Shown one piece after another: positions 7,501 through 16,260 of a stretch of 16,910 nt of DNA. The notes under the pieces are model-generated. The model ran no database searches and was not told the origin of the DNA. It saw only the letters and a list, made by a program, of their open reading frames with translations. Each line of letters begins with the position of its first letter. Position 1 is the stretch's first letter. The translations under genes and the position numbers were made by a program. The stretch comes from Tritrichomonas foetus (taxonomy: Eukaryota > Parabasalia > Tritrichomonadida > Tritrichomonadidae): positions 175,434 to 192,343 of the forward strand of contig MLAK01000660.1 in the NCBI GenBank assembly GCA_001839685.1, given 5' to 3'.

Positions 7501-10500
7501 CAGGTGGTGATTGTAAAATTAAATCTGTAATAAAAGGTAGCAATGGTGACTTTGTTAACCATTCACTAACTTTAGTCGTAGATGTAATTGGTGGAAAAGG
7601 AACTTGGAAGCCATTTGATGTTAGAATTAATGAAACTTTTTCTAGCATGAATTGCGATGGTTTTGATGCAGGCAATGGCATAGGAAATGCTATTTCACTT
7701 AGAACCTGATCAGTTCCAAGCCATGCATTATCAAATGCCTCAGGAAATTGAGCCATTGTTAAAGGTTCAAATGGTTTACTTATATTAGTTTCTTTTTCAG
7801 GAAATGCTTGAAAAAGTACAGTATAGTGTAGTATAAATGGAAACCATGATAAAATAATTGATACGCAAAGTTCATTATTCAAAATTTGGGAAATATTGTT
7901 ACTACTTGAACTTTCTGCTAATAGTTTATTTAATGATTCTTCAATGTATTCCATATGTGGTGTTGGCTGGATTCCATATGTATTTTGATGAATTAAACAT
8001 ATTGATCCAGCCCAAATGAAAATTAAATAAAGTGGGAAATTGTGTGGTCTTAAATTAATTACATCATCCCAAACACTTTCATAGTTTGATAATGTTGCTG
8101 TAATTGATAAAAATAGACCATCATTTTGTGGTATATAATTTGGTGACAATTTTCCAATTACACAAATTAAGTGGAAGGTTTTAGCCGCTATTGATTTCGG
8201 TGAAACAATCATTAATGACTTTAGGTCTTCAAATGGAAGCAATGAAACAATCATATCGATTGTGGCTAGAGATACAAACTCGCAAAGACAATCAAGGATA
8301 GTATGTTGAATTGGCGTTTCTTCTCGAAATTCAACAGCATCCCAAGTACAATTTGCTTGCCTTAAAGTTGGTGCAATTTTTAAAATCGCGATTAAATATT
8401 TAACGAATTTGGGTAATTTTTGATGACTATTTAAAAGTGTTTTGACAATGATTTTAGATGATGAATTATCAAATACAACAGTAGCTAAAAATAAATCAAT
8501 ATTTTCAAAGATTTGCCAATCAACAATGGGTGAAAAATATTCAAATAGTGATTGAATGATAATTTCATTTGAAATTTGTCGCCATAATTCTTTATCATAT
8601 AAAATGAGGGGAATTTCTGAAGCAGTTGCATGAATAGTCTTAAATAACGAAATAAAATGATCCTTTGTTAAAAATTTACTACTCTTTTTCATGGAAATTA
8701 AAATCTGTGTGAAAAATTCTGAATTATAATCTATTGTTTGAATATTTAAAATAGTATTAAATAATGAATCATAAATCAACGAATTCTCACTATTCACTAA
8801 TAATTCAAGTAAAATAGAAAACTTTTTCAATGAGCAAAAATGTAGAGCAAAACCAAAATAAGGGACATTAAAACAATTGTCTGGGACAGTAATCTTTGAA
8901 TCAGTGATATTATTATTCAAATTACTGGTTCTATGAAAATTATTAATACTATTATTTCGACTTAAATTTCGCTGATTGTCTGAATACTTAGGGAAATTAG
9001 AATTATTTGTATTATTGGAGCCAATTAAACAATATGAAGTAATAACTTCTTCATCAGGAACAAAACGTTCCATAAAGCCAACACCTTTTTCATATAGTGT
9101 TTTAACATGTGCATTATCATTTCCAGATGTATGAGCGAAAAACCTAATAGTTGCACCTAAAAACAGTAAACATTTATTTTTGTGTGAAAATGATGCGGTT
9201 GAAAAAGTTTGTAGCTTTGTAGTAAATTGGAAAACTTTGTTATTGATGTAAACTTTAATTTCATGGACCATTAAAGATAGTTTTAGTTTAATTGTAACAT
9301 GATTCCATTCACAAACATTAATTTCTGTAGTTTCCATTAAATTTTCACATGAAATAGAAATTGTATTAGCCTTAAGCGAAATTGTAAGATTATTGGTTTT
9401 AAAGATGGTTTCTTGTTCATCAATTTCACTGCTTAATTTCAACCAAAAAGAAATTCCAATGAAATTTTTGGAAAAAATTAATTCTTCTTCACCTGGAAAG
9501 AATTGAAATAATGGGAAATGATCGTATTTTAAATCAACGAATTTATAAAGCATTTCTGGTCTTTCTAATAATTTTTCCACGATATCATGTTGAACTATTC
9601 GATTCATTATGGAGTCAAGCATTGGCATTTCGTAAATATTATCTTTAAACAAATCAACAAAACTAAATCCAAGGAGCCATGCATTATAAGGATCCAATTT
9701 TCCAATTGGTGGAATGTAAGGAAGCATTGAAGCTGATCGAATGACTGGAAATTTAGGTGAATCGCCATATACAATTTTATATAAAGTTTCTGGTGGTAAT
9801 TTAAAAAGTGGATGTTCTTTTGGAAGACTTGCAATTAAAATATCGATTTCAATGAAACTTTGGAATTGCACTAATTTAGATAATATCTCTGCAACTTGTT
9901 CAATATTAATTAAATTTTCATTATATATTTCAAATAGCCAGTTTAATCCATTTTCTTTTATAAAACTTTGTGAAGATTCTTTTGAAGTTGAAAATAAATT
10001 CGGAAGCAACTGGAAAAGTTCCAAACTTTTCGTTTGATTTATTTTATCCATCAAAAAAGAAATAATTATCGGTGATGGGGCTTTGGATAAAAATTTATTC
10101 ACAATTTTCGCATACTTTTCTACATCACATCTTTCATTTTCGCATTTTTGTTCAATAATATTCTGCTGATTATTTTGTGTTTCATTATTTTGATGATCAG
10201 AATTTTGGTTTTCATCACTTTGAATGTTATTGTTTGTTTCATCAAGGGTTTGTTCATTTTGGTTTGGTTTCTCTCCAGTGAAATATTCAAATAAATCGAG
10301 AATGGATTTAAAGACAGCAGATTGATAAGAAATTGCATTTTGGAGTTTATATACATTAATTGCGATTGGTTTAAATTTATGATGCTCAGTTAACAAAGCG
10401 AATAAAGATTCTGTTGATGCATCAATGAAAAAAACTGTTAGAAATCCAGATTCTAATAAAAATTCTGCCGTAATTCTATTAGACTTCAATTGAGTATCTA

Positions 10501-11620
10501 GAATGTCTATCATTACATGATAATCAGAACTTTTTGCTTTATTTGTAATTAATGACGAAAAAAGAAGCGGGATGCAAGAACGAACTAAATCAGGTTCGAT
10601 ATTATTTAATGCTGATAATAATGAAATTAACTGAGAAATTGGAGGATGTCCCATCGTAAACCAATTGATGAAAGGGGTGGAACTGTTTATTTTTGAGACA
10701 CTTTGTGGATCAGAAACGACGAATTCTAAAATAAGGTCAAAATAATCAGTATGGTCTGCAGAATTTGTTTGGTATCGTTTATAGATGTGTTGGATCATTA
10801 TAGAATTAGGTGGATTTGACAAATCATCATTTCGAGAATTAACCAAATATTTATAATAGTGTGAATGATTTCTCTCCTTGATTTCATCAACCCATTTATC
10901 AAATTTCGCAAGTATTCCATTATCTACAAATAAATTTGTTGCATTTTTTACAAAATGAGTCATGACAGAAAAAACGTGTGATACAAAAATACAAAATTCA
11001 TGTTTTAAAAGATCATTAACGTCTTCAACTTTTGCAATTTCGGCGAAAAGTTGCTGGAAAGAAGCATTTTGATAATTGGAAATTGGAATAACTTTAAATA
11101 AAAGATTATTCACAAATTTTCCTAATCTTTGTGTTGAAACATCTTTCAAAAAAGCAGTCTGCAATAATAAAACTAAACCATTTTTTGATGTAAACATTTG
11201 GAAAAATTGTTCATTACAAAAAAAGTATTCAAAAATTGATTTATTTTCTTCAATTGTGTTTAAAAATGAGTTGGCTGAATCGAAAATTGCAATAAAAAGT
11301 GGGACAATTTCTTTTGGCTTAATAACAATTGGTGAAATAGCATTGACTTTCGATAATATTCGGATGATTGATATCAGCAAGGGAACTGATTCAATAGCGA
11401 TTGGTATATAGTTGAGTAGCTGATTCATGAAATTTAACGCATATTTATTGACTATTTTTTGATTTTCGATGTCGATTAGAAACTCTTCAAGATGAATGGC
11501 AAATTCCATTAGATTCGATTTTTTTTCGCTGGGTTCTTTACATTCGTTTAGTGTCTTCAATGAAGTTTGAACGTCAGCAAGGCAAGGGAAGATGTCTTCA
11601 TCCTTTACCTTTCGTTTCAT
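4559..11620 (-). CDS. BEACH-family giant protein with degenerate BEACH domain (ConA-like, PH-like, BEACH remnant, WD40)
   Basis: This is one uninterrupted 2353-codon frame, ATG at 11620 to TAG at 4559-4561. The order of parts matches neurobeachin/LRBA-type proteins, which are scaffolds in vesicle and lysosome traffic. A helical armadillo-like region covers about 1-690, broken by an Asn/Gln-rich stretch at about 447-500. A concanavalin-A-like sandwich spans about 700-830 (FPGEEELIF, GISFWLKL, CEWNHVTIKL). An Asn-rich linker lies near 865-910, followed by helical repeats to about 1650 and a Lys/Asn/Asp linker near 1675-1710. A BEACH-type PH region covers about 1775-1895 (CILSRYYGNIPSVLFLFNDY). 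Then comes the start of BEACH (QKFCNGELSALDFLIRMNN, then ENYPIAPNLL, 1909-1944) joined after only ~15 residues to the end of BEACH (LTPLSYFPKNVQFDG, then DPSEFFYLRNELE, 1960-2002). WD40-like repeats cover about 2060-2353, ending GSVYLWQI. The middle of the BEACH core is missing. Family assignment is confident. The cargo or membrane served is unknown. Confidence 0.85.
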   Translation of the reverse strand: MKRKVKDEDIFPCLADVQTSLKTLNECKEPSEKKSNLMEFAIHLEEFLIDIENQKIVNKYALNFMNQLLNYIPIAIESVPLLISIIRILSKVNAISPIVIKPKEIVPLFIAIFDSANSFLNTIEENKSIFEYFFCNEQFFQMFTSKNGLVLLLQTAFLKDVSTQRLGKFVNNLLFKVIPISNYQNASFQQLFAEIAKVEDVNDLLKHEFCIFVSHVFSVMTHFVKNATNLFVDNGILAKFDKWVDEIKERNHSHYYKYLVNSRNDDLSNPPNSIMIQHIYKRYQTNSADHTDYFDLILEFVVSDPQSVSKINSSTPFINWFTMGHPPISQLISLLSALNNIEPDLVRSCIPLLFSSLITNKAKSSDYHVMIDILDTQLKSNRITAEFLLESGFLTVFFIDASTESLFALLTEHHKFKPIAINVYKLQNAISYQSAVFKSILDLFEYFTGEKPNQNEQTLDETNNNIQSDENQNSDHQNNETQNNQQNIIEQKCENERCDVEKYAKIVNKFLSKAPSPIIISFLMDKINQTKSLELFQLLPNLFSTSKESSQSFIKENGLNWLFEIYNENLINIEQVAEILSKLVQFQSFIEIDILIASLPKEHPLFKLPPETLYKIVYGDSPKFPVIRSASMLPYIPPIGKLDPYNAWLLGFSFVDLFKDNIYEMPMLDSIMNRIVQHDIVEKLLERPEMLYKFVDLKYDHFPLFQFFPGEEELIFSKNFIGISFWLKLSSEIDEQETIFKTNNLTISLKANTISISCENLMETTEINVCEWNHVTIKLKLSLMVHEIKVYINNKVFQFTTKLQTFSTASFSHKNKCLLFLGATIRFFAHTSGNDNAHVKTLYEKGVGFMERFVPDEEVITSYCLIGSNNTNNSNFPKYSDNQRNLSRNNSINNFHRTSNLNNNITDSKITVPDNCFNVPYFGFALHFCSLKKFSILLELLVNSENSLIYDSLFNTILNIQTIDYNSEFFTQILISMKKSSKFLTKDHFISLFKTIHATASEIPLILYDKELWRQISNEIIIQSLFEYFSPIVDWQIFENIDLFLATVVFDNSSSKIIVKTLLNSHQKLPKFVKYLIAILKIAPTLRQANCTWDAVEFREETPIQHTILDCLCEFVSLATIDMIVSLLPFEDLKSLMIVSPKSIAAKTFHLICVIGKLSPNYIPQNDGLFLSITATLSNYESVWDDVINLRPHNFPLYLIFIWAGSICLIHQNTYGIQPTPHMEYIEESLNKLLAESSSSNNISQILNNELCVSIILSWFPFILHYTVLFQAFPEKETNISKPFEPLTMAQFPEAFDNAWLGTDQVLSEIAFPMPLPASKPSQFMLEKVSLILTSNGFQVPFPPITSTTKVSEWLTKSPLLPFITDLILQSPPANLTKLLYSFFFEFVFGSPQHVDPLTPIFVHSIINRLADCFSLTFSTTQTLQFLHVLTGLQALQESSLIIISDLLTLATLIQTKHGQSILNKYTGLIEPIILSLFSSLSISHYQNIFYLFSNHVQMFATLILSEKSLLTWLYVFFIASHHEKKHLNLFLKKLLPYLKLDRSNSQLLEKIMNKSIEKDMKSLSLIEGAWKQKSNDFQTTFKQLYSSIKDTKSTFPVEIGMLSYEITQFQFRSNAKHFLLSRLFSQTLKYLCTSFLIQQESNQWNRFTHSLLNNTKCTFNTNLCHESDQNLKTNFAKDESKDINKDENQNENKKTKKKPLQVEHLAPFFHPLAIPKMLTPSPYPFIDIGNDVNIRSIPIKLYKQNLMYSYSVSSDIKPSIIKMFNECNANLGQPLLITNCILSRYYGNIPSVLFLFNDYIKIIADCQLTSNGEDIDFQTSLKTALNHFFIESVFIGHWGKTEMFASKIVISFRPLDIINIRQLNDSCLIFNTYTCGNFMVSLTKKDNVMKLMKLKENNFQIKKVVTIQKFCNGELSALDFLIRMNNKKSFISIENYPIAPNLLKENHQHHFDEIKLTKLTPLSYFPKNVQFDGDSIPLSFYGCFDFFNDPSEFFYLRNELEKNETKKLIATFISEKVNHNQLIEIKSEPQTNVNIGFVNVFKPKKCHQMTTNKKLGYFAKDKIILVPKLSQLCLDQFTVTINSIELRITSKKGNTLYLTTVNPHFAYATNLKVSSNGLFIVVDTYLCISEAYQVFYKDGKPFEIEHKSTMPFSGYPQSEISGDYWVSISAENNKIILWNIFSKMIYRKIRINHLKCANYNTSNNNTNPDNANSATNTSSVNASKSFYMDNKDKIEAISYDDKFDIIWVATSKILIVITSSGKVLGSYPRSNKSEITAMKAVPLPNSQVGRVVLFGNKDGRIYFGKLDFIEKTIEFKEMAKLHDCKIIQFDVNKEMNKFLSVDCKGSVYLWQI

Positions 11621-12145
11621 TCACAAAATTGAATATTTCTATGAAACTTTTTGAGAAGCTTTGAGCTGCCCTTATAATGCACGATATGAATTTTGAAAGT
11701 ATTTACATCACCTCTTCTCAAATATAACATTCGCAAAAGGCTACCAAAATATTTAACTTTTTCTCTTTATATATGGTCTAGAGACAAAATTGCGGCTATT
11801 TATCGATTGAAAGATATATTAATTGAACGATTCAATTCAATATGAATTTTTGAACTCAAGGCAAATTGTGAAAATATGAGAAAATCATACAATTATTCCG
11901 ATTATTTTTGTGAAACGAAACATAATTTATTGAATAATTTTTATATTCGGAATTAGTGATCTCAAAAATAGTAATTTATTGAGATATTCATCAAATTAAT
12001 AATCCTACCAAAACTCAACAACAGAAAAAGTCATGATATTTGTGAATGAATCAAAAAATGTCATAGACGAATTTTGACACTCCTCGTATTTAACAAAGAG
12101 TTGTGAATTTTTGACCATGTTTGTTTGATATAATTTTTCTTCAAT
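11621..12145. other. Shared divergent promoter region
   Basis: This 525-nt AT-rich spacer separates the starts of the minus-strand BEACH gene and the plus-strand 183-residue gene, so it must hold both promoters. Apart from the weak initiator candidate near 11642 I cannot point to a defined element. No ORF of interest is seen. Confidence 0.55.
11639..11644 (-). promoter_or_regulatory. Possible initiator of the BEACH gene
   Basis: The minus strand reads TCATAG here, a match to the TCA-pyrimidine-(T/A) initiator pattern, with the +1 A at 11642, 22 nt upstream of the ATG. A second TCA (TCAATTTT, A at 11630) is closer but lacks the pyrimidine. Weak evidence. Confidence 0.25.
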
Positions 12146-12697
12146 ATGAATGAAATTCTTGAAACAGCAAAACAATATTCAATGAATAATACAAATTCAA
12201 ATCTGAATGTTTTAAATAAGGATAACATAGGAAACAATTTTGAACAATTAGTCGAAAATTATATTCAATGTATAATATCTACAAACATTAAAGCAAAAGA
12301 CTTCAATAATTTGATGAATAATCAAATAAGTCATGATTCCAATAGTTTAAATACTATTGTAGAGAAATTTAACAAAAATTTTCATTTTCCTGACCCTGAA
12401 CAATTGCCTGATCCGGAAATATTGCAGAAACAAATTGATGATATGAAGGGAATAACACAAGAATCATTAACACAAGAATTTTATAATTCTATTAACAATC
12501 AAACACAATTGCTCTCCCAAGTGAACGAAGCGGATAAATTACTCCAATTTATGCTCGAATGGCAGAAAAAAGAATATGATTCTTTTCGAAACCATCAATT
12601 CAAAATTAATCATATATTGCAGGGAGTTACATCAAAAAGCCGATGTCATCAATTTATGAATGAAATTCAACAATTTTGTGCTGATATGTTGGAATAG
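12146..12697 (+). CDS. Orphan 183-residue helical/coiled-coil protein
   Basis: This is a complete frame from the ATG at 12146 to the TAG at 12695-12697. I do not recognise the family. The N-terminus (1-35) is Asn-rich. Residues about 30-75 and 90-183 look helical, with a heptad-like pattern (ESLTQEFYNSINNQ, EADKLLQFMLEWQKKEYDSF, then HQFMNEIQQFCADMLE at the end). Between the helices is a Pro-rich turn, FPDPEQLPDPEILQ (about 76-89), with PDPE used twice. There is no signal peptide or membrane segment. It is read divergently from the BEACH gene and convergently with the helicase gene, 226 nt from its stop. A helical subunit of a larger complex, such as a kinetochore, dynein/dynactin or tethering complex, would fit its shape. 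Nothing in the sequence decides among these. Confidence 0.7.
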   Translation: MNEILETAKQYSMNNTNSNLNVLNKDNIGNNFEQLVENYIQCIISTNIKAKDFNNLMNNQISHDSNSLNTIVEKFNKNFHFPDPEQLPDPEILQKQIDDMKGITQESLTQEFYNSINNQTQLLSQVNEADKLLQFMLEWQKKEYDSFRNHQFKINHILQGVTSKSRCHQFMNEIQQFCADMLE

Positions 12698-12923
12698 AAT
12701 TCTAGAATCTTTTGTGTTTTATTTAATTAAAGTTGTTATTTACAATATTCTTTAATTCATTCATATTAACAAATAACTTTCTCTAAAAATATTTTTATAA
12801 GAAAACGAAATAAAAATTAATCAAAATAGAAGTTTATAAAAATAGATAGAAATTAATATAAATTTAATCATAGTAAACAATATTTATAAAGTATAAAAGA
12901 TGAACACAAAAAATAGGGAACTT

Positions 12924-15689
12924 TCATTTTCCAAGTTTCTTCCTCTTTTTAACCCCACCTGGTGCTGTTGATGTCGGAGAAATAGTTGGTGGAAGAACAA
13001 CTTTCTCTACATCACCCATTGTAAGTGACAAATCAGAATATTTACTATTCTTATTAGTGTCATTTTTGACTTCATTTTGCTTTAAATCCTGTTTCTCTAA
13101 TTCTTGGCCATTATCATCTTCAATTACAACCGGTGGTTTTCCTTCTTCAAGTACATTTCCAAAGGCGTCAGTTGCTGTAAAGAATTCTGGTGCCATTTGA
13201 GAAAGCCAAAGTGGGTCAACTGCAGTAACCCCATGTATGTAGTGTTTGGATGTCAACACAAGTTCATGATAAACAATGTATTCAGGAACGTAACCAAGAC
13301 CAGCTAAAGCAGAACTAGGATGAAGGAAACACTGGATGCCAGTATGTAAATTTACGTATTCACTTAAACCTTTCAAACGAGCTGTCTGATGGAAATAAGC
13401 AGAACAAACAGCTTTTCTAACAACTGTCCAATCATCACCCGATGTTGAATGTTGTAGACCGGCATCACGTGCAATTTCAATTAGTTGTTTTCGTACTTCA
13501 TTGGCCTTAATTAATGAAATATTATGCAGGTAATGTTTCCTGGCCCATGTAGCACGCTGCATATCACGATCACGATCAGAATTCAAGCCACGACCCACTG
13601 AAGACCACAGATTATAAACATTTAATAATGTTAAATGATCAGATTCGGGTACAATAAATTTTTCTCTCATTGAATCTGCTTCATCTTCTTTTCCTTTTGG
13701 TTTAAAGAAAACTGGAGGAACACTCAACATAGATACAATTGTCAAAACTTCGTCTAAACAATGATATTTATCGCCAACAAGTAACATTTTAGAAAGTGTT
13801 GGATCAAGTGGAAATTTAACCATTTCTCGTCCAAGATCAGTCAATGATCCATCATCAGCTAAAGCACGAAGAGACCAAAGCTGTGTTAATGCATGCATAA
13901 AGTTATCTAAAGGTGGACGATCCATGAAATCAAATGATAGAACATCATTAAATCCCATAGATTTCAATAATAAAATAACATTAGATAAATTTGTTCGTTG
14001 AATTTCAGGAATTGTCATTGGTGGCATTTCAAAATTAAATGATATTTCTGTATACAGTCTCCAGCACTTCCCATCCATTGTACGACCTGCACGACCACTT
14101 CGTTGAATTGCAGCTGCCTGTGAAATAGGTTGAATAAGAAGAGTATCAAGTCCAGCTTTTGAACTGTAATTCTTTTGTTTAGCAAAACCACAATCAATGA
14201 CGTATCGAATTCCATTTATTGTTAATGAAGTTTCGGCGATGTTTGTTGCAACGATACATTTTCGAATAGGAATAGGTTCAAATACTTTGGCTTGAAGATC
14301 GGCTGGTAATTGAGAATAAATTGGAAGAACTTCAAGTGGTGGATATTCTTCTTGTTCTTCTATTTTCTTCCGAATTAATTCACAAGCGCATTCAATATCA
14401 TCTTGACCAGTCATAAAAATCAATATATCACCTGGAGCTTCAGTCAAATGGATTTTTATAGCATGCATAACGGCTACAGCAACATAATCTTGTGGGTTGG
14501 ACCTCATAAAAGAAATATCCACATTAAAAGTTCGCCCAGAAACATTCAAAATGGGGCAACCTCCAAAATACTTTGAAAACTTGGATGAATCCATAGTGGC
14601 GGATGTTACCATGACTCTTAAGTCATTCCTACGTGATAGAATTCGTTTTAAGACGCCAAAAAGAACATCTGTATTTAATGATCTTTCGTGTGCTTCATCC
14701 ATAATAATGACAGAATATTTATCTAAATTCTCATCAATAAGGCTTTCACGTAATAAAACACCATCAGTCATATATCTAATAATTGTTTTTGGTGATGAAA
14801 CATCTTCAAATCGAATTGTATAGCCAACTTCTTGCCCTAATTCTACGTTCATTTCATCAGCAACTCTTTTAGCGACAGAAACTGCAGCAACTCTCCTTGG
14901 CTGAGTGCAAGCGATTTGGCCGAACCTTCCATAGCCCTCCTCCATTAAAAATTGAGTTACTTGAGTCGTTTTTCCACTTCCTGTTTCACCAACAATAATA
15001 ATTACGTTATTCTCTGCAACTAAACGAATAATATCTTCTCGGCTTTGAAAAATAGGCAAAGTTTCACGATTAATATTACCTGTATCAATTAATAAATCTT
15101 TGAATTGTGAATTATTATGTTGTCTAACCGCTTCAAGAATTTGCCTTCCTTTTTTGATTTTTTCGAGACGTTCTCGAGTTTGCAACTCGGTCATCTCTTT
15201 TTGTTGTTCGTGGTGTTTCTTCCATTCTGTGACTGACTGACTTCCGTTTTTGGCGAGTTGATATAAATCTCCTTCGAGATTATATCTTAGATCTGCTTTC
15301 GGTTGTTGAAACATTGAACTATCGTAAGTGGATAAAAACTCTGGGCGAGCTGAATTAACTGAAAGATAAACACGACATTCAGATTCTTCATCATCGTAAT
15401 TTGCGGCTGGCTGTGTTGGCAAAATTCCTGATTGAGCAATAATTTTTTGTTCCCATTTATCTAAATCCATCTGCTTTTGAAGATTTGCCGAGGGTGTTAA
15501 TCCTAATCCATCATGAGATTTGAATTTTGGAAAACGTTTGACTGATGAATCTACAACACGACTAGTTTCTTCGTCATCATACCATGTTCGTTCAACTGCA
15601 AAATCGCTATCAATGGCGTCGTCGTCACTCATCTTTTTGGTTTTTATATCACATGTCTGACACAAATTAACTAGTTTCACTTCCTCCAT
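12924..15689 (-). CDS. PRP16: DEAH-box pre-mRNA splicing ATPase, Prp16/DHX38 type
   Basis: The minus-strand frame runs from an ATG at 15689 to a TGA at 12924-12926 (921 residues). A codon upstream is TTG, not used in eukaryotes. A second ATG at 15632 starts MSDDDAIDSDFAVERTWYDD and may be the true start, because homology to Prp16 begins there (WYDDEE, LQKQMDLDKWEQ). Helicase motifs, numbered from 15689, are GETGSGKT (234-241), TQPRR (262-266), TDG (308-310), DEAH (331-334), SAT (363-365), ILIFMTGQDDIE (422-433), NIAETS (483-488) and QRSGRAGR (529-536). The winged-helix, HA2 and OB regions follow, with REKFIVPESDHLTLLNVY and VRKAVCSAYFHQTARLKG typical of Prp16. Prp16 remodels the spliceosome after branching to allow exon ligation. 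The N-terminal extension is much shorter than in human DHX38. The tail is acidic then basic (KKRKKLGK), possibly a nuclear signal. Prp16 is preferred over Prp2/Prp22 on the N-terminal WYDDEE and WEQ signature and overall match. Confidence 0.9.
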   Translation of the reverse strand: MEEVKLVNLCQTCDIKTKKMSDDDAIDSDFAVERTWYDDEETSRVVDSSVKRFPKFKSHDGLGLTPSANLQKQMDLDKWEQKIIAQSGILPTQPAANYDDEESECRVYLSVNSARPEFLSTYDSSMFQQPKADLRYNLEGDLYQLAKNGSQSVTEWKKHHEQQKEMTELQTRERLEKIKKGRQILEAVRQHNNSQFKDLLIDTGNINRETLPIFQSREDIIRLVAENNVIIIVGETGSGKTTQVTQFLMEEGYGRFGQIACTQPRRVAAVSVAKRVADEMNVELGQEVGYTIRFEDVSSPKTIIRYMTDGVLLRESLIDENLDKYSVIIMDEAHERSLNTDVLFGVLKRILSRRNDLRVMVTSATMDSSKFSKYFGGCPILNVSGRTFNVDISFMRSNPQDYVAVAVMHAIKIHLTEAPGDILIFMTGQDDIECACELIRKKIEEQEEYPPLEVLPIYSQLPADLQAKVFEPIPIRKCIVATNIAETSLTINGIRYVIDCGFAKQKNYSSKAGLDTLLIQPISQAAAIQRSGRAGRTMDGKCWRLYTEISFNFEMPPMTIPEIQRTNLSNVILLLKSMGFNDVLSFDFMDRPPLDNFMHALTQLWSLRALADDGSLTDLGREMVKFPLDPTLSKMLLVGDKYHCLDEVLTIVSMLSVPPVFFKPKGKEDEADSMREKFIVPESDHLTLLNVYNLWSSVGRGLNSDRDRDMQRATWARKHYLHNISLIKANEVRKQLIEIARDAGLQHSTSGDDWTVVRKAVCSAYFHQTARLKGLSEYVNLHTGIQCFLHPSSALAGLGYVPEYIVYHELVLTSKHYIHGVTAVDPLWLSQMAPEFFTATDAFGNVLEEGKPPVVIEDDNGQELEKQDLKQNEVKNDTNKNSKYSDLSLTMGDVEKVVLPPTISPTSTAPGGVKKRKKLGK

Positions 15690-15724
15690 CAAAATACATT
15701 CTCAATAATCACGTTTTTTTGTAT

Positions 15725-15757
15725 AAAAATGATCATAATTGAGATTCAAAATCTCAA
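15725..15757 (-). promoter_or_regulatory. Inverted repeat beside a possible initiator of the helicase gene
   Basis: A perfect inverted repeat with 8-bp arms TTGAGATT and AATCTCAA around CAA lies at 15739-15757. Just downstream on the minus strand is TCATTTTT (plus coordinates 15725-15732), a fit to the initiator pattern with +1 A at 15730, 41 nt before the first ATG. The pairing is suggestive only. Confidence 0.25.
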
Positions 15758-16243
15758 AACTTTTCAAAAATTAAAACATTTGAATTCATTTTTTATCACA
15801 TAATTCTTAATAATCTTTGATTTAGATAAAAACATGATAACTTATTTGTAGTAATATCAATTAATGTTTCAAGGAACTTTTTTGTCAATGAATATGATTG
15901 AATTTAATTCTCTCTTTTCTACACATCTCTGTTTATCTTCAGATATTTGAATAACCATCATGAGATATACATTAGAGCGGTGCTATTGGCATTTCCTACA
16001 ATTTTCATTATTGCTAACAATTATCATAATTTCCTTATTTTGTTCATTATTGATGATAAACAATTCACTTACAATCTCATTCATTCAAAAAAGTTTTTAA
16101 CAAGCCTTTTTTCATACTTATAATATTCTTGTAAATCTCCTTATACACCAAAACAACAATCACATTCAATTTTGATCGAATGTGAAATCATAAAGTGACA
16201 TCATGAAATTTCTAATGATTGCCATTTCACCTAAAATTTTATT
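15758..16243. other. AT-rich spacer between the helicase gene and the pseudogene
   Basis: No large gene is seen. It contains the possible 46-codon ORF at 15960-16100, and an inverted repeat at 16160-16185 (arms TCACATTC and GAATGTGA, 10-nt loop). Confidence 0.5.
15960..16100 (+). CDS. Possible 46-residue single-pass membrane microprotein
   Basis: The frame opens with an ATG at 15960 and closes with a TAA at 16098-16100. It begins MRYTLERCYWHFLQF and carries a strongly hydrophobic stretch at residues about 12-33 (LLLTIIIISLFCSLL), then a short polar tail ending QKSF. The basic N-terminus followed by a hydrophobic helix resembles a signal anchor. AT-rich DNA easily makes Leu/Ile/Phe-rich frames by chance, and there is no homology I can recognise. 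It may also be the 5' remnant of a broken membrane-protein gene. Confidence 0.2.
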   Translation: MRYTLERCYWHFLQFSLLLTIIIISLFCSLLMINNSLTISFIQKSF

Positions 16244-16250
16244 TCATTTC
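16244..16250 (+). promoter_or_regulatory. Initiator-like site before the lumazine-binding-like pseudogene
   Basis: TCATTTC follows the trichomonad initiator pattern, with +1 A at 16246, 15 nt upstream of the ancestral ATG at 16261. That spacing is what is known for trichomonad genes. It suggests the decayed gene was once expressed in its present host. Confidence 0.4.
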
Positions 16251-16260
16251 TATTGTAATT

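Noticed and set aside
12695..12706. Palindromic TAGAATTCTA at the end of the 183-residue gene as a terminator
   Set aside because: It is only 10 nt long, overlaps the stop codon, and hairpin terminators are not expected in nuclear genes of this kind.
14015..14823. Other-frame ORFs inside the Prp16 gene
   Set aside because: They overlap the strongly conserved helicase motifs in the wrong frame or strand.
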